From the NCBI RefSeq assembly GCF_000297775.1, contig NZ_JH815515.1, positions 1 to 57,402 on the forward strand: DNA of 57,402 nt. The letters are read 5' to 3'. Shown in pieces: positions 34,713-44,739 of the stretch. Below the pieces are notes generated by a model. It was not told the origin of the DNA. It was given only the letters and a program-made list of their open reading frames with translations, and ran no database searches. Source of the stretch: Sutterella wadsworthensis 2_1_59BFAA (lineage in GTDB: Bacteria; Pseudomonadota; Gammaproteobacteria; Burkholderiales; Burkholderiaceae_F). Within the stretch, counting starts at the first letter, position 1. Each line of letters begins with the position of its first letter. The translations under genes were made by a program, and so were the position numbers.

Positions 34713-36290
34713 ATGCTTTTCCAACGCACTCCTCTCGTCATGGCGCTCGTCCTCGCGGGCGCCTGCTCCGTGGCCACGGCCGCTCAGGCCGATGTCGTCC
34801 GTGTTGAATCCGGCGACCTCACGGGCTTCGTGAAAACCATCCCGGGCACGAACGTCCGAGTGGACGTCTTCCTCGGCGTGCCCTACGCGGCCGCCCCGGT
34901 CGGCCAGAACCGCTGGGCTTCGGCCAAGCCCGCCGCCGCATGGCGGGGCATCCGCCAGGCCGACACCGCCCCGCAGCCCTGCAAGCAGAAGGGCCAGGGT
35001 AGCGAAGACTGCCTCTACGTGAATATCTACAGACCCGCCGGCACCGCGGCCGGCGCCAATCTTCCAGTGGCCGTCTACGCACACGGCGGCGGCAATACGG
35101 GCGGCAACGCCAGCGAGCATGACGGCGCTCGTCTTGCCGCCGAAAACGGCATCATCGTCATGACGGTCCAGTACCGTCTCGGCGCCTTCGGCTTCCTCAA
35201 GCTTCCCAGCATGGATTCGTCCGCCGGCAACTTCGGCATCACCGACACGCAGACTGCGCTTGCATGGGTGAAGCGCAATGCCGCAGCCTTCGGCGGCAAT
35301 CCCGACAAAGTCACGTTGGCAACCGAATCGGCGGGCTCGACCAATGCCTGTCGAATCCTCGTTGATCCGAAGTCGAAGGGGCTCGTGGCAGGTGTTATCC
35401 TTCAGAGCGAGGACTGCATTCACGACGTTGACTCGCCCAAACAGGCCAAGGAGCGCGCCGACAAGTTCCTCGTGCTCACCGGCTGTGCCGGCGAAGCAGA
35501 TCCGCTTGCCTGCCTGAGGAAGCTCTCGACCGACAAGCTAGCCGTCGCCAGCGCCGCGCTCGGCGGCTGGAATCCCGTTTCCGACACGAGCGCCGTGAGC
35601 GAAATCGCCAAGGGCAACTGGATCAAGGTCCCGGTGCTCTCCGGCTCCAACAAGGAGGAGGGCCGCTCCGCCGGCGCCGCCTATGTCGGCTGGAAGTATC
35701 CCGACTACAAGGCCTGGGTCGTCAAGCTCGTGGGCGAGCAGAGCGCCGTCGAGGCTCTGAAGATCTACGATCCGAAGAAGCACGAAGGCCAATACGCGCT
35801 TGAATACACGATCGGCGACTTCATCACCGACAGCGGCATGCGCGGCTTGGGCGGCTGCACCAACCTGACGCTCGCCGAAGCAATGGCCCAAACCGGCGCC
35901 TCGGCGCCCTGGATCTACACATTCGAGGACTCCACCGTGCCCACGTCTCCGAGTCGCCACAAAGGCTACGACAACGCCGCAAGCCATGCGGCCGAGCTCA
36001 CCTACCTCTTCCCGGATGCCGGCCAGTACCTGCCGCGCTCCGTCCGCATGACGGACGAGCAGCGTGCGCTTGCACGCCAGATGCGCGCCTACTGGGGCAA
36101 TTTCGTCAAGCACCAGAACCCGAACGGCGAAGGCCTCCCCGTCTGGAAACCCTTTGAGGGCGAAGGCGCCATGATGGCACTTCGACTCAACGGCAAGAGC
36201 CAGACCGTCCCCGCCTCGTACTTTGCGGACCTGCACCACTGCAGCTTCTGGCACTCGATCCCCGTCGTGCTCGACCGCGGCGACCGCTGA
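34713..36290 (+). CDS. Secreted type-B carboxylesterase (525 aa)
   Basis: A signal peptide (LVMALVLAGACSVATAAQA) precedes a full-length COesterase domain with FLGVPYAAAPVGQNRW, the GSEDCLYVNIYRP motif, HGGGNTGG at the oxyanion hole and HAAELTYLF carrying the catalytic histidine. The nucleophile motif reads ATESAGS, so the usual first Gly of GESAGA is Thr; the serine remains. AAGGAG sits 8 bases before the ATG at 34713. Type-B carboxylesterases split carboxylic esters, including feruloyl, galloyl and nitrobenzyl esters. The partner hydrolase upstream and the shared LysR suggest a linked two-enzyme degradation step outside the cytoplasm. Confidence 0.9.
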   Translation: MLFQRTPLVMALVLAGACSVATAAQADVVRVESGDLTGFVKTIPGTNVRVDVFLGVPYAAAPVGQNRWASAKPAAAWRGIRQADTAPQPCKQKGQGSEDCLYVNIYRPAGTAAGANLPVAVYAHGGGNTGGNASEHDGARLAAENGIIVMTVQYRLGAFGFLKLPSMDSSAGNFGITDTQTALAWVKRNAAAFGGNPDKVTLATESAGSTNACRILVDPKSKGLVAGVILQSEDCIHDVDSPKQAKERADKFLVLTGCAGEADPLACLRKLSTDKLAVASAALGGWNPVSDTSAVSEIAKGNWIKVPVLSGSNKEEGRSAGAAYVGWKYPDYKAWVVKLVGEQSAVEALKIYDPKKHEGQYALEYTIGDFITDSGMRGLGGCTNLTLAEAMAQTGASAPWIYTFEDSTVPTSPSRHKGYDNAASHAAELTYLFPDAGQYLPRSVRMTDEQRALARQMRAYWGNFVKHQNPNGEGLPVWKPFEGEGAMMALRLNGKSQTVPASYFADLHHCSFWHSIPVVLDRGDR

Positions 36291-36302
36291 TCGAACCTCA
36301 TG

Positions 36303-36329
36303 GCGAAGCCGCCTCCCGGTCGGCTTCGC
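36303..36329 (+). terminator. First hairpin after the carboxylesterase
   Basis: GCGAAGCCG and CGGCTTCGC form a perfect 9-bp stem with a 9-base loop. The following sequence (TCAAAAG) lacks a T-run, so it may act together with the second hairpin. Confidence 0.5.
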
Positions 36330-36348
36330 TCAAAAGTCCCGCCGCCAG

Positions 36349-36390
36349 GAGGCGCGCTCACTCACATGAGATGAGCGCGCCTCTTTTCTT
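36349..36390 (+). terminator. Rho-independent terminator
   Basis: GAGGCGCGCTCA (36349-36360) and TGAGCGCGCCTC (36372-36383) make a perfect 12-bp stem followed by TTTTCTTT. From here to 36641 the sequence is AT-rich (notably 36500-36590) and probably contains the promoter of the next gene; no gene is visible. Confidence 0.88.
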
Positions 36391-36641
36391 TCTTCTCCAC
36401 TGCCGCAGCCCCTCCCTCGTTTTTGCAGTCCATTCGTCTGCTTCCGAGACATTTTCTTCAATCACAAGCTCAAGGCGTCCACTCTCCAAAATACCTCGAG
36501 GGAGGTACACACAAGCACTTTATCCTAATTCTAACGATGTATTTCTTTTAAATTTCAATAAGTTATTATTATCGGACCCCTGCTATTTCTAGCGGCTTGA
36601 GCTCGGCGCCGAGCCCTCTTCAACCACGGAGATCCCCACAG

Positions 36642-39600
36642 ATGACCGAGATGACCGCCCCCGCGCGAGTGCGCGAGATTCCCTACAACTACACGTCGCT
36701 CTCGGACCGCGAGATTGTGATCCGTCTCCTGGGCGAAAAGGCCTGGGACACGATTGAGTCTCTTCGCGGCTCTCGCCGCACCGGCCGTTCCGCCCGCATG
36801 CTCTTCGAAGTGCTCGGCGACATCTGGGCGGTCGAGCGCAATCCCTATCTGGTCGACGACCTGATCGTGCACCCGAAGCGCCGCAAACTGCTCGTGCGCG
36901 AGATGAGCCGCCGCCTCGAGGCCGTTCGCCAGCGCGCCGAGGGCAATGCCGACGTGCTTCGCCTCGTCTCCGAGGCGAGCGCCGCCGTGTGCCGCTTCGA
37001 CAACAGCTTCCCGAAGCTCATCGAGCGCCGTGCCGAAGTGAAGCGCCGTCTGTCCGCGATCACCGATCCGGACAACATCCGCTTCGACGGCTTTGCGCGC
37101 GTCACGCACGTCACCGACGCCACCGACTGGCGCATCGAGTATCCGTTCGTCGTCCTCACGCCCGACCGCGAGGAGGAGATCGCGCCCCTCGTGCGCGCGC
37201 TCTTCGAGCTCAAGCTCACCATCATTCCGCGCTCGGGCGGCACGGGCTACACGGGCGGCGCCGTTCCGCTGCACCCCGACACGGCCGTGATCAATATGGA
37301 GAAGTTCGACCGCCACAGCGGTCCCGTCATGCGCCGCCTGCCGGGCGTCGAGGGCGAGCATCCCGTGATTGAATGCGGCGCGGGCTGCGTCACCCGCCGC
37401 ATCGAGGAGGCCGCGGCCGCCGCAGGCCTCGTCTTCGCGGTCGACCCCGCCTCGGCCGACGCCTGCTGCATCGGCGGCAACGTCGCCATCAACGCGGGCG
37501 GCAAGAAAGCCGCCCTCTGGGGCACGACGATCGACAACCTCGCCTGGTGGAAGATGGTCGACGTCAACGGCCGCATGATCCGCGTCGAGCGCGTCAACCA
37601 CAACTTCGGCCGCATCCACGAGGTCGAGACCGCCGAGTTCGACATCCACGAGCTCTCCGACGAGGGCGCGGTCGTCAGGACAGAGCGCCTCTCGATTCCG
37701 GGCCGCACCTTCCGCAAGGCGGGCCTCGGCAAGGACGTCACCAACAAGCTTCTCAACGGCCTGCCCGCCATACAGAAGGAAGGCACGGACGGCATCATCG
37801 TGAGCGCCGCCTTCGTGCTGCACCGGATGCCCGACTTCGGCCGCACGGTCTGCCTCGAGTTCTACGGCACCGTGGCCGAATCCACACCCGCCATCGTCGA
37901 GGTGCGCGACTTCGTGCGCGGCCATCCGACGGTCGAGCTTGCGGGTCTCGAGCACATCGACTGGCGCTACGTGCGCGCCGTCGGCTACCGTGCCAAGCTC
38001 GAGGGCCGCGGCATGCCCAAGATGGTGCTTCTCGCCGACATCGTCTCCGACAACGAAGCCGACCTCGACGCCGTGGCCGAACGCTGCTGTGAAATGGCGC
38101 GCGCCCGCGGCGGCGCGGGCTTCATCGCCCGCACGTCCGCCGATCGCAAGGCCTACTGGAAGGAGCGCTCCCGCACGGCAGCCATCGCCAAGCACACCAA
38201 CGCCTTCAAGCTCAACGAGGACGTCGTCATTCCGCTCGAGCGTCTCGGCGAATACTCCGACGAGATCGAGCGCATCAACATCGAGTTCTCCTTCAAGAAC
38301 AAGATCCGCATCGCGGGCGCCTTCATCGAGCGCCTCGCCGACACCGCGCTCGACGAGCGTCCCGGCATCACCTTCGCGCGCGACCTCGCGGCCCGCGTCA
38401 GGACCCGCTGGGAGGAAATGCGCGCCGCCATGGACGGCGACGCCGCGCCCTATCTCGCCGAAGGCGTCGAGCCCCGCGAGGGCGAGACCGTGTTTCTCGC
38501 CATGCGCGACGGGCGCCTTCGCATCTCCGTCAAGCGCGAGATCCTCGAGATCCTCGCCGCGACGCTGCCCGCCGACGTGATGGCCGAGCTTCACGCGCTC
38601 CACAAGAAGCACGTGAGGAGCCGCCTCTTCGTCGCGCTCCACATGCACGCGGGCGACGGCAACGTCCACACGAACATCCCCGTCAACTCCGACGACTACG
38701 GCATGATGCAGGACGCCGAGCACACGCTCGGGCGCATCATGAGCTGCGCCGTGAAGCTCGGCGGCGTCATCACGGGCGAGCACGGCATCGGCCTCACGAA
38801 GTTCGAGTTCGTCACCGACGAGGAGCTTCGTCCCTTCCGTGAATGGAAGAACAGGATCGACCCCGAGGGCCGCTTCAACAAGGGCAAGCTCATGCCGGGC
38901 GGCGGCCTCGAGCGCGCCTACACGCCCTCGTTCGAGCTTTTCCGCGCGGAGTCCCTCATTCTCGAAAATTCGGGCCTCGGCGCCATCTCGCAGTCCGTCA
39001 AGAGCTGCCTGCGCTGCGGCAAGTGCAAGCCCGTCTGCACGACGCATGTCCCGCGCGCCAACATGCTCTACTCGCCGCGCAACAAGATCCTCGCGCTCGG
39101 GCTGATGACGGAGGCCTTCCTCTATGAGTCGCAGACCCGCCGCGGCCTTTCGCTCAAGCACTTCAACGAGCTCGTCGATCTGGCCGACCACTGCACGATC
39201 TGCCACCGCTGCGTCAAGCCCTGCCCCGTCAAGATCGACTTCGGCAAAGTGACCACTGCCGTCAAGGCCTTCCTCAACCGCTCGGGCCACAGGGATCTCA
39301 ATCCCGCCGCGCTCGCGGGCGGCGCGCTCGTCGACGCCGTCAACCCGATCGCCGTGCGTGCGCTCCACGCGGGCGCCGTTCGCGCGGGCTTCTCGCTGCA
39401 GCGCCTCGGCAACGAGCTCGCCAAGAAGTACCTCGCCGCGGACCTTGCGCGCATTCGTGAAAAGCCCGCCAACACCACGGGCCGTCCGAGCCTCAAGGAC
39501 CAGGTGATCCATCTCGTCTCGACGCCGCTTCCGGGCCGCATGCCCAGACAGACCATGCGCGCCGCGCTCGGCATCGAGGACGAGATCACGATCCCGATTC

Positions 39601-40403
39601 TTCGGCGTCCCGACATGCCCGCCGACGCCGAGGCCGTCTTCTACTTCCCGGGCTGCGGCTCCGAACGCCTCTTCGGCGACGTGGGCCTCGCCGTCGAGGC
39701 GATGCTCATGCACGCGGGCGTCCAGACCGTGCTCCCGCCGGGCTACCGCTGCTGCGGCCACCCGCAGCTCGCCTACGGCGAGACCGCCAAGGCCGAGAAG
39801 ATGATGACGGAGAACCGCGTGCTCTTCCACCGCATGGCCAACACGCTCAACTACCTCGACATCAAGACCGTCGTCGTGAGCTGCGGCACCTGCATCAAGG
39901 CGCTCGACGAGTACGAGTTCGACCGCATCTTCCCGGGCTGCCGCATCATCGACATCCACGAGTTCCTGCTCGAGCGCGGCATCACCATGCCCGTGCACGC
40001 CGACACGTACCTCTACCACGATCCGTGCCACACGCCGCTCAGGCTCAACCCGCCGCTCGAAACGGTCAAGAAGCTCACCGGCGCCAACGTCGTGCAGTCC
40101 GAGCGCTGCTGTGGCGAGTCGGGCCTCTTCGCCGTCAAGCGCCCCGACATCGCCTCCCAGGTGCGTCACCGCAAGTTCGAGGAGATCGAGAAGGCCAGGG
40201 CCAAGGCCGGCATCAAGGGCCACGTCAAGATGCTCACCACGTGCCCCGGCTGCCTGCAGGGCCTCTCCCGCTATGAGGAGCGCGCCGACATGGACGCCGA
40301 GTACATCGTCGTCGAGATGGCCCGCCAGATCCTGGGCGCCAACTGGCGCGACCAGTTCATCCGCACCGTGAAGAACGGCGGCATCGAGAAGGTTCTCGTC
40401 TAG
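36642..40403 (+). CDS. DUF3683 FAD-linked oxidase with Fe-S/CCG domains (1253 aa)
   Basis: A DUF3683 region (about residues 10-130) opens with [21 protein letters not shown]. An FAD_binding_4 domain follows ([16 protein letters not shown] near 196), then an FAD-oxidase C-terminal domain with [15 protein letters not shown] (about 667) and [12 protein letters not shown]. Two 4Fe-4S motifs come next, [11 protein letters not shown] (about 789) and [13 protein letters not shown] (about 851), then two CCG domains with CCGHPQ (about 1037) and CCGESG (about 1156). This fused GlcD/GlcF-like form is characteristic of Burkholderiales. It probably oxidises a 2-hydroxy acid such as D-lactate and passes electrons through the Fe-S clusters to quinone. 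The ATG at 36642 has GGAGA upstream. Substrate is not proven. Confidence 0.9.
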   Translation: MTEMTAPARVREIPYNYTSLSDREIVIRLLGEKAWDTIESLRGSRRTGRSARMLFEVLGDIWAVERNPYLVDDLIVHPKRRKLLVREMSRRLEAVRQRAEGNADVLRLVSEASAAVCRFDNSFPKLIERRAEVKRRLSAITDPDNIRFDGFARVTHVTDATDWRIEYPFVVLTPDREEEIAPLVRALFELKLTIIPRSGGTGYTGGAVPLHPDTAVINMEKFDRHSGPVMRRLPGVEGEHPVIECGAGCVTRRIEEAAAAAGLVFAVDPASADACCIGGNVAINAGGKKAALWGTTIDNLAWWKMVDVNGRMIRVERVNHNFGRIHEVETAEFDIHELSDEGAVVRTERLSIPGRTFRKAGLGKDVTNKLLNGLPAIQKEGTDGIIVSAAFVLHRMPDFGRTVCLEFYGTVAESTPAIVEVRDFVRGHPTVELAGLEHIDWRYVRAVGYRAKLEGRGMPKMVLLADIVSDNEADLDAVAERCCEMARARGGAGFIARTSADRKAYWKERSRTAAIAKHTNAFKLNEDVVIPLERLGEYSDEIERINIEFSFKNKIRIAGAFIERLADTALDERPGITFARDLAARVRTRWEEMRAAMDGDAAPYLAEGVEPREGETVFLAMRDGRLRISVKREILEILAATLPADVMAELHALHKKHVRSRLFVALHMHAGDGNVHTNIPVNSDDYGMMQDAEHTLGRIMSCAVKLGGVITGEHGIGLTKFEFVTDEELRPFREWKNRIDPEGRFNKGKLMPGGGLERAYTPSFELFRAESLILENSGLGAISQSVKSCLRCGKCKPVCTTHVPRANMLYSPRNKILALGLMTEAFLYESQTRRGLSLKHFNELVDLADHCTICHRCVKPCPVKIDFGKVTTAVKAFLNRSGHRDLNPAALAGGALVDAVNPIAVRALHAGAVRAGFSLQRLGNELAKKYLAADLARIREKPANTTGRPSLKDQVIHLVSTPLPGRMPRQTMRAALGIEDEITIPILRRPDMPADAEAVFYFPGCGSERLFGDVGLAVEAMLMHAGVQTVLPPGYRCCGHPQLAYGETAKAEKMMTENRVLFHRMANTLNYLDIKTVVVSCGTCIKALDEYEFDRIFPGCRIIDIHEFLLERGITMPVHADTYLYHDPCHTPLRLNPPLETVKKLTGANVVQSERCCGESGLFAVKRPDIASQVRHRKFEEIEKARAKAGIKGHVKMLTTCPGCLQGLSRYEERADMDAEYIVVEMARQILGANWRDQFIRTVKNGGIEKVLV

Positions 40404-40616
40404 GAACGCCTTCTCTCCGGGCCGCCCCTTTCCCTGCCCCGCAGTTCGCAGCCGCGTCCGACGGCTTCGCGCCCCGGCGTCCAAACACGCCGCCTCATGG
40501 TTTTTCCTCTCGCGCGTGCGTTTCGAAATGCAAGCGTATTCTTCAGAACAGGCTCGGGGCGCGCGCCCTGACTTATCCTTCGGCTAAGAGAAACAACACA
40601 AAGAAGGAACCCACAC

Positions 40617-41714
40617 ATGCTCAACGACTAGCAGAAGGCCGTCGTCAAGGCAACTGCTCCCATCCTCGCCACCAACGGCGAGGCGCTGCTCGCTCACTTC
40701 TACTCGCGCCTCCTCACCCACAATCCTGAGTTCCAGCAGCTCTTCAACATGACGCACCAACGCACGGGCTCCCAGCCGCGTGCGCTCGCACATGCGGTCC
40801 ACGCATACGCGACCCACATCGACGATCCGTCCGTGCTTGCGGGCGCCCTAAGGCATACCGCCATGCGGCACTGCTCGGTGGGCGTTCGCGCCGAGCACTA
40901 TCCGATCATCGGCCGTCATCTGATTGCCGCCATCCGCGAGGTGCTCGGCGAGATTGCGACGCCCTCCGTCATCGACGCCTGGTCCGCCGACTACAACCAG
41001 CTGGCCGCCATGATGATCGCGTTGGAGCAGGACCGCTACTCGAGCGCCGCCCAGGCGCCGGGCGGCTGGAGCTGCTGGCGCGGCTTCGTGCTCACCGACA
41101 GGCACGAGGAGACGGCCGACGCCGTGAGCCTCACGCTGGGCCCCGCCAACAACGGCTCCGTCGTTCAGGTCCGCCCCGGCGAATACGTCTCAGTGCGCGT
41201 CTACATCCCCGGAGAAAACCTCGTCCAGCCCCGCCAGTGCACGGTGACGGCGACCAATGAGAACTCGATCCGCATCACCGTCCGCCGCATTTCCGCAAGA
41301 GACAGCCTCCCTGCAGGCATGGTCTCGAACGTCCTCTGCGACCTCGCGGCCGGCGCCCTCGTCGACCTCTCCGCGCCGACGGGAGGCTTCCGCCTGCCCG
41401 AGGGCGACGCCCCGCTCGTCTTCATCACGGCGGGCATCGGCGTGACGCCCGCGGCCGCCATGCTCCGCAGCGTGGACGAGATCGAGTCGCGCATCAGCGG
41501 CCATGAAGGCCGCCATCTCATCCTGCGCACCACGGCCGACCATGGCCGTCCGTCTGCGGAAGACTTCGCGGCGCTTGTCACCGACAACGCCGACTACCTT
41601 CTCTGCGGTCCCGCAGGCTTCATGAAGGCCGCCGCCGAGGCCCTCAGGGCCGCAGGCGTCCTGTCCGCCCGCATCCGCACCGAGAAGTTCGGCACGGGCG
41701 AGCCGAAGCTCTGA
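40617..41714 (+). pseudogene. hmp: Flavohaemoglobin frame interrupted by an amber codon near the start
   Basis: An ATG at 40617, preceded by AAGGAA, begins MLND, followed at once by TAG (40629-40631). The frame then runs open to TGA at 41712-41714. After the stop come a complete globin domain with B10 Tyr (AHFYSRLL), proximal His (RHCSVGVRAEHYPIIGRHL), an FAD/NAD ferredoxin-reductase-like region (ITAGIGVTPAAAML, LLCGPAGFMKAAAEAL) and a C-terminal EKFG. Hmp turns NO into nitrate. Two features suggest decay: the amber codon, and RQCT where Hmp has the FAD-binding RxYS. The ATG at 40749 would give a product without the first 44 residues, including the B10 tyrosine. Readthrough cannot be excluded. 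The chain is slightly short for the family. Confidence 0.8.
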
Positions 41715-41734
41715 CGGACAGTCAGCCAATTCGC

Positions 41735-41768
41735 GTGAATCCTCTCCGCCCAATTATTAATTGGACGG
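41735..41768 (-). ncRNA. Probable right end / omega RNA 3' end of the tnpB element
   Basis: On the minus strand, downstream of tnpB, CCGTCCAATT pairs with AATTGGGCGG (41746-41768, 3-base loop, one mismatch) and is followed by AGAGGATTCAC ending at 41735. In IS605-group elements the omega RNA scaffold ends at the right end with a hairpin and a conserved short terminus, and the next bases act as the guide. Here those next bases are the 3' flank of hmp. The exact end is inferred. Confidence 0.45.
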
Positions 41769-41836
41769 GGCTTCCCTGCCTTTTACCGGCAAGGACTGCC
41801 TGGGCACAGATAGCGAGCAAGCTCAGAAATCTGCGT

Positions 41837-43086
41837 TCACATGGAACGCAGCTCCGCGCAAACCCGAATTAGGGTGTCCAGGGTGCGTGTGACCCTCTTG
41901 GCACATCCCGGAACTTTTGCCGAGGTGCGCCGCCATTTCGTCACCGAAATGGACTTCTCGTACTCCCTCAGGAAGTACCGAGCTCCTATGTTGTACGAAG
42001 CAGACAGGTCGCACGAATAGCGCTTGCCTGTCTGAAACGTACACATGCTGTAGTTGTTCGTGTCTCTTGTAACGACACCGGTGCCGTCAAAGGCAAGCTT
42101 CGACGTGTTCCAAGCACAGACGCGACGAATGCGGATTCCGCACCGGTGCGCCTTGTGCTCCACCATCTTCTGGACAGACTTGGCTCGCCAGTGATGGAGT
42201 CGCTGACGTTTCGAGCCGCGTTTACGGCCCGCAAGATCAAGGTGTTCCATGACAATGACGTCGACCTTGAATTCGTTCGCAACTCCTGCGATGAAGTTGG
42301 CCGTCTTGACGGCAATGTCCTGGTTGACACCATTCGCTCTCGCCCAAAGCCTCGGCGTGCGTTTTGCACCGTTGCTTTGAGCTTTCCTGATGCGCCGCAA
42401 GGCACGTTCCAAAGAGTCTTGCTCTACCGGCAGCTTCTTAAAACGTCTGCCGATGATAGTGCCCTTTGAATCCATGACCGAGCACACGCATGCATTGTTG
42501 ATCCCAAGATCAACGCCCAGGACGAGCTGCGTGTCGAGAGACACCTTCTTCAGAATAACCTTCTCCTCAAAGGAGAAGTCCAGATACCATTTCTTCCCGC
42601 GCTTTCTCAATGCCGGCGACAATTCGTTGCGGGTAGCGCATTGAAGTGCAATGTAATCGACATCGTGTTTATCGAGTTCGACATCAACCCAGTCCCAAGT
42701 ATTGCGAATGCGAACTTTGAGTTTCACGCTGTTGCGTCCGGCTCTGATGAACGTATTGTCGCGGTACATGACCGGAAAGCTTCTGCCGGCCTTCGGCAGA
42801 CCGGGCTGCCGGCCCTTTTGCCCCGGCTTCGCTTTCCATTGGGCCAGACGCGTTTGATACGACGACACCTGTCCGTATGCAGCCTTGATGGCGACTCGGC
42901 GAAGGTAGCTCGGAAATTTCTCGAAATCGTGGCAGAAGTTGTAAGGCGTCATCGGACGCTTGATCGTACGAACGCTCAGACCTTCGGCAACACGAATGCA
43001 ATCGTTGGCATGACTGAGATTGGCGAAGTGAGTATTCCAATTCGCCATCACGAGTTCGATGAAGTAATCCACTGCGTGGCGATACG
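41837..43086 (-). pseudogene. tnpB: TnpB (IS605 OrfB family), N-terminally truncated by IS256
   Basis: From 43086 down to 41837 the frame encodes an almost complete TnpB: DYFIELVMANWNTHFANL, a WED/REC-like region, then the RuvC core with LGVDLGINNA (first Asp), VIVMEHLDLAGRK (Glu), and CDLSASYNIGARYF (last Asp). The expected two CxxC zinc-ribbon pairs are reduced: CAWNTSKLAFDGTG replaces the first pair and a C...C pair remains. The first 24 or so residues, seen in the copy at 1609-1896, are replaced by the IS256 end, so the gene is 5'-broken; an ATG at 43072 could still start a near-full-length protein. TnpB proteins are RNA-guided nucleases. No TnpA (HUH) gene is present, so this was an IS1341-type element. 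Confidence 0.88.
42870..43086. repeat. Segment repeated at 1609-1825
   Basis: This tnpB internal segment is nearly identical to 1609-1825 in the same orientation, ending on the right exactly at the IS256 boundary. Two direct copies about 41 kb apart could recombine and delete or duplicate the interval. Confidence 0.8.
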
Positions 43087-43087
43087 G

Positions 43088-44573
43088 GAGTGTCAGGATT
43101 TCTGTGTCTGGGGAGGTTATTCCAGGGGCAGCCCAACGAGGCTGCCCTTTGTTTTTTGTGATGCAGTATGCCAGACCTGATGCGATAGCGCGGGTAGTCT
43201 AATCATACCCCTTGTCTTACTCCATGGCACCTGTAAAGCGCTCGCCAAACAGCAGAGCGAACTGAGGCATGGCAGCAGACCACCTGGCTGTAGCACGCTT
43301 CCAGGAGGTCGTGAAATTCATGATAGCCAGGTAGATCAGCTTCCGGGCTGCGTCCTCACTAGGGAATAGAGTGCGCGTCTTGATCACCTTCCTGACAGCG
43401 CGGTTTAGCCCTTCAATCGCATTGGTCGTATAGATCAGTGTACGGATCTCTGGCGGGAACTGGAAGAACGGGATCACTTGCGCCCAGGCGCGTTCCCAGA
43501 TCTGGATGATGGCTGGATACTTCTTGCCCATGTCCGTGCTTCCAAAACGCTCCAGAGCGCGTTCTGCAGCGTCGGCATCCACTGCCTGGTAGATGGGCTT
43601 CAGCTCCTTGCATACGGCCGCCCTGTCCTTCTGAGAGACGAATGAGGTGGATGCGCGGATAAGGTGGACGATGCAGGTCTGGTGGAGGGTCTGCGGATAC
43701 ACGGTTTCAAGAGCCTCCGTCATGCCCTTCAGGCCGTCCGTAACGGCGATGAGGATGTCCTCCACGCCTCGGGCCTTGAGCCCGTTGAACACGCTCGCCC
43801 AGAAGCTTGCGCCCTCGTTCTCGGCGATCCACATGCCCAGAACCTCACGCGTACCGTCCGTGCGAACACCAATCCCGAGATGAACAGCCATGTTCTTTAC
43901 GGCTGCGCCGCTGCGGATTTTGACTCGAAGGGCGTCGAAGAAAGCGACGGGATACACACTTGCGAGCGGGCGATTCTGCCACTCCCGGACGTCCTCAAGC
44001 ACTCTGTCAGTAACCTTGCTGACGTAGTCGGGGCTGATGTCCACCCCGTAGAGGTTGTCGATGAAGGCCTGGATGTCACGGGTGCTCATGCCCCTGGCGT
44101 ACATGGCGATGATCTGCTCGTCCATCTTGCCGAACGAGCGGCTGTGCTTGGGCACGATGATCGGGTCGAAAGTGTTCTGTCGGTCGCGCGGAACGCTCAG
44201 CGGCAGAGGACCAAACTCGGTCTTCAGGGTCTTGTGGCTAAAGCCGTTGCGCTTGTTGGAAAGCTGGGGAAGCTCGTCAGCGGCGACCTCTTCAGGAGGC
44301 GTTTCAGTGGGCTGACAGCCTGTGAGATGGGCATCCATTTCTCCCTGCAGCATGGCTTCGACGAAGCGTTGGGAGAAGGTACGGACGGCCTCGGAGAAGG
44401 CTTCGGGGCCCAGCGGGCGGCCCGATGCTCGAAGCTCGGAAACGTACTGGTCGATATGGTTATCGAGGGGGTTGGTGGACTTCTTACGAGAATTGCGTTT
44501 GGTATTCGTGTTCATTGGATGCACCCGATTGGCGGGCTCCGATTATCCCATGGACACAAAATTTCTGACGCTC
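43088..44573 (-). mobile_element. IS256-family insertion sequence
   Basis: The ends are imperfect inverted repeats: GAGTGTCAGGATTTCTGTGT at 43088-43107 and, read on the minus strand from 44573, GAGCGTCAGAAATTTTGTGT; they agree at 16 of 20 positions. The element contains one transposase gene. I see no 8-9 base target duplication: the left flank ends GGCGATACGG and the right flank begins TCCGACGCAC. The left side interrupts tnpB, but the missing tnpB 5' end is not on the right side. A deletion or recombination after insertion is therefore likely. Confidence 0.88.
43217..44515 (-). CDS. IS256-family (mutator-type) transposase (432 aa)
   Basis: The protein is a full-length Transposase_mut protein with a DDE catalytic core: PVAFFDALRVKIR (first Asp), ILIAVTDGLKGMTEALE (second Asp), and TNAIEGLNRAVRK (Glu region). 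It also has the family sequence IIAMYARGMSTRDIQAFIDNLYGVDISPDYVSKVTDRVL. No stop or frameshift is visible, so the element may still be mobile. The ATG at 44515 is used; a GTG three codons earlier is possible. A 130-base non-coding tail separates the stop from the left inverted repeat. Confidence 0.93.
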   Translation of the reverse strand: MNTNTKRNSRKKSTNPLDNHIDQYVSELRASGRPLGPEAFSEAVRTFSQRFVEAMLQGEMDAHLTGCQPTETPPEEVAADELPQLSNKRNGFSHKTLKTEFGPLPLSVPRDRQNTFDPIIVPKHSRSFGKMDEQIIAMYARGMSTRDIQAFIDNLYGVDISPDYVSKVTDRVLEDVREWQNRPLASVYPVAFFDALRVKIRSGAAVKNMAVHLGIGVRTDGTREVLGMWIAENEGASFWASVFNGLKARGVEDILIAVTDGLKGMTEALETVYPQTLHQTCIVHLIRASTSFVSQKDRAAVCKELKPIYQAVDADAAERALERFGSTDMGKKYPAIIQIWERAWAQVIPFFQFPPEIRTLIYTTNAIEGLNRAVRKVIKTRTLFPSEDAARKLIYLAIMNFTTSWKRATARWSAAMPQFALLFGERFTGAME

Positions 44574-44643
44574 TCCGACGCACACCTTGCTTTTGGCTAT
44601 GAGGTTGCCACTGCCGGCCCCTCTCGGGACTTTCACCCGTTAG
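44574..44643 (+). pseudogene. Possible 3' remnant of a gene cut by IS256
   Basis: Between the IS256 right end and the terminator at 44669, one plus frame reads LLLAMRLPLPAPLGTFTR and stops at TAG 44641-44643; another stays open through the terminator and is less likely. The placement, directly before a strong terminator, suggests the tail of a lost gene. I cannot name it. Confidence 0.25.
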
Positions 44644-44668
44644 AACGTGCCCATGCCGAGCACACAAG

Positions 44669-44704
44669 GGCGGGCCGTCCCCTCGGGACGACCCGCCTTT
44701 CTTT
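44669..44704 (+). terminator. Rho-independent terminator
   Basis: GGCGGGCCGTCCC (44669-44681) and GGGACGACCCGCC (44685-44697) form a 13-bp stem with one mismatch and a 3-base loop, followed by TTTCTTTC. It isolates the flavin reductase gene from the IS. Confidence 0.85.
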
Positions 44705-44739
44705 CATTCGGCCACTTCCTCGGGGTTTCCCTATTGTGA

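Noticed and set aside
36555-40484. A 1309-codon open frame antisense to the DUF3683 gene
   Set aside because: Its composition (Asp, Glu, Arg, Val, Gly, Ala, His runs) is that of a GC-rich shadow frame, and the sense strand encodes a fully recognisable enzyme.
40533-40550. An NsrR-like NO-responsive site before the flavohaemoglobin (AAATGCAAGCGTATTCTT)
   Set aside because: Only partial resemblance to the consensus; too weak to list as a feature.
2324-40631. Genome-wide recoding of TAG as a sense codon
   Set aside because: TAG ends intact genes here (25037-25039 and 40401-40403), and only two in-frame cases were seen, both in genes with other signs of decay.
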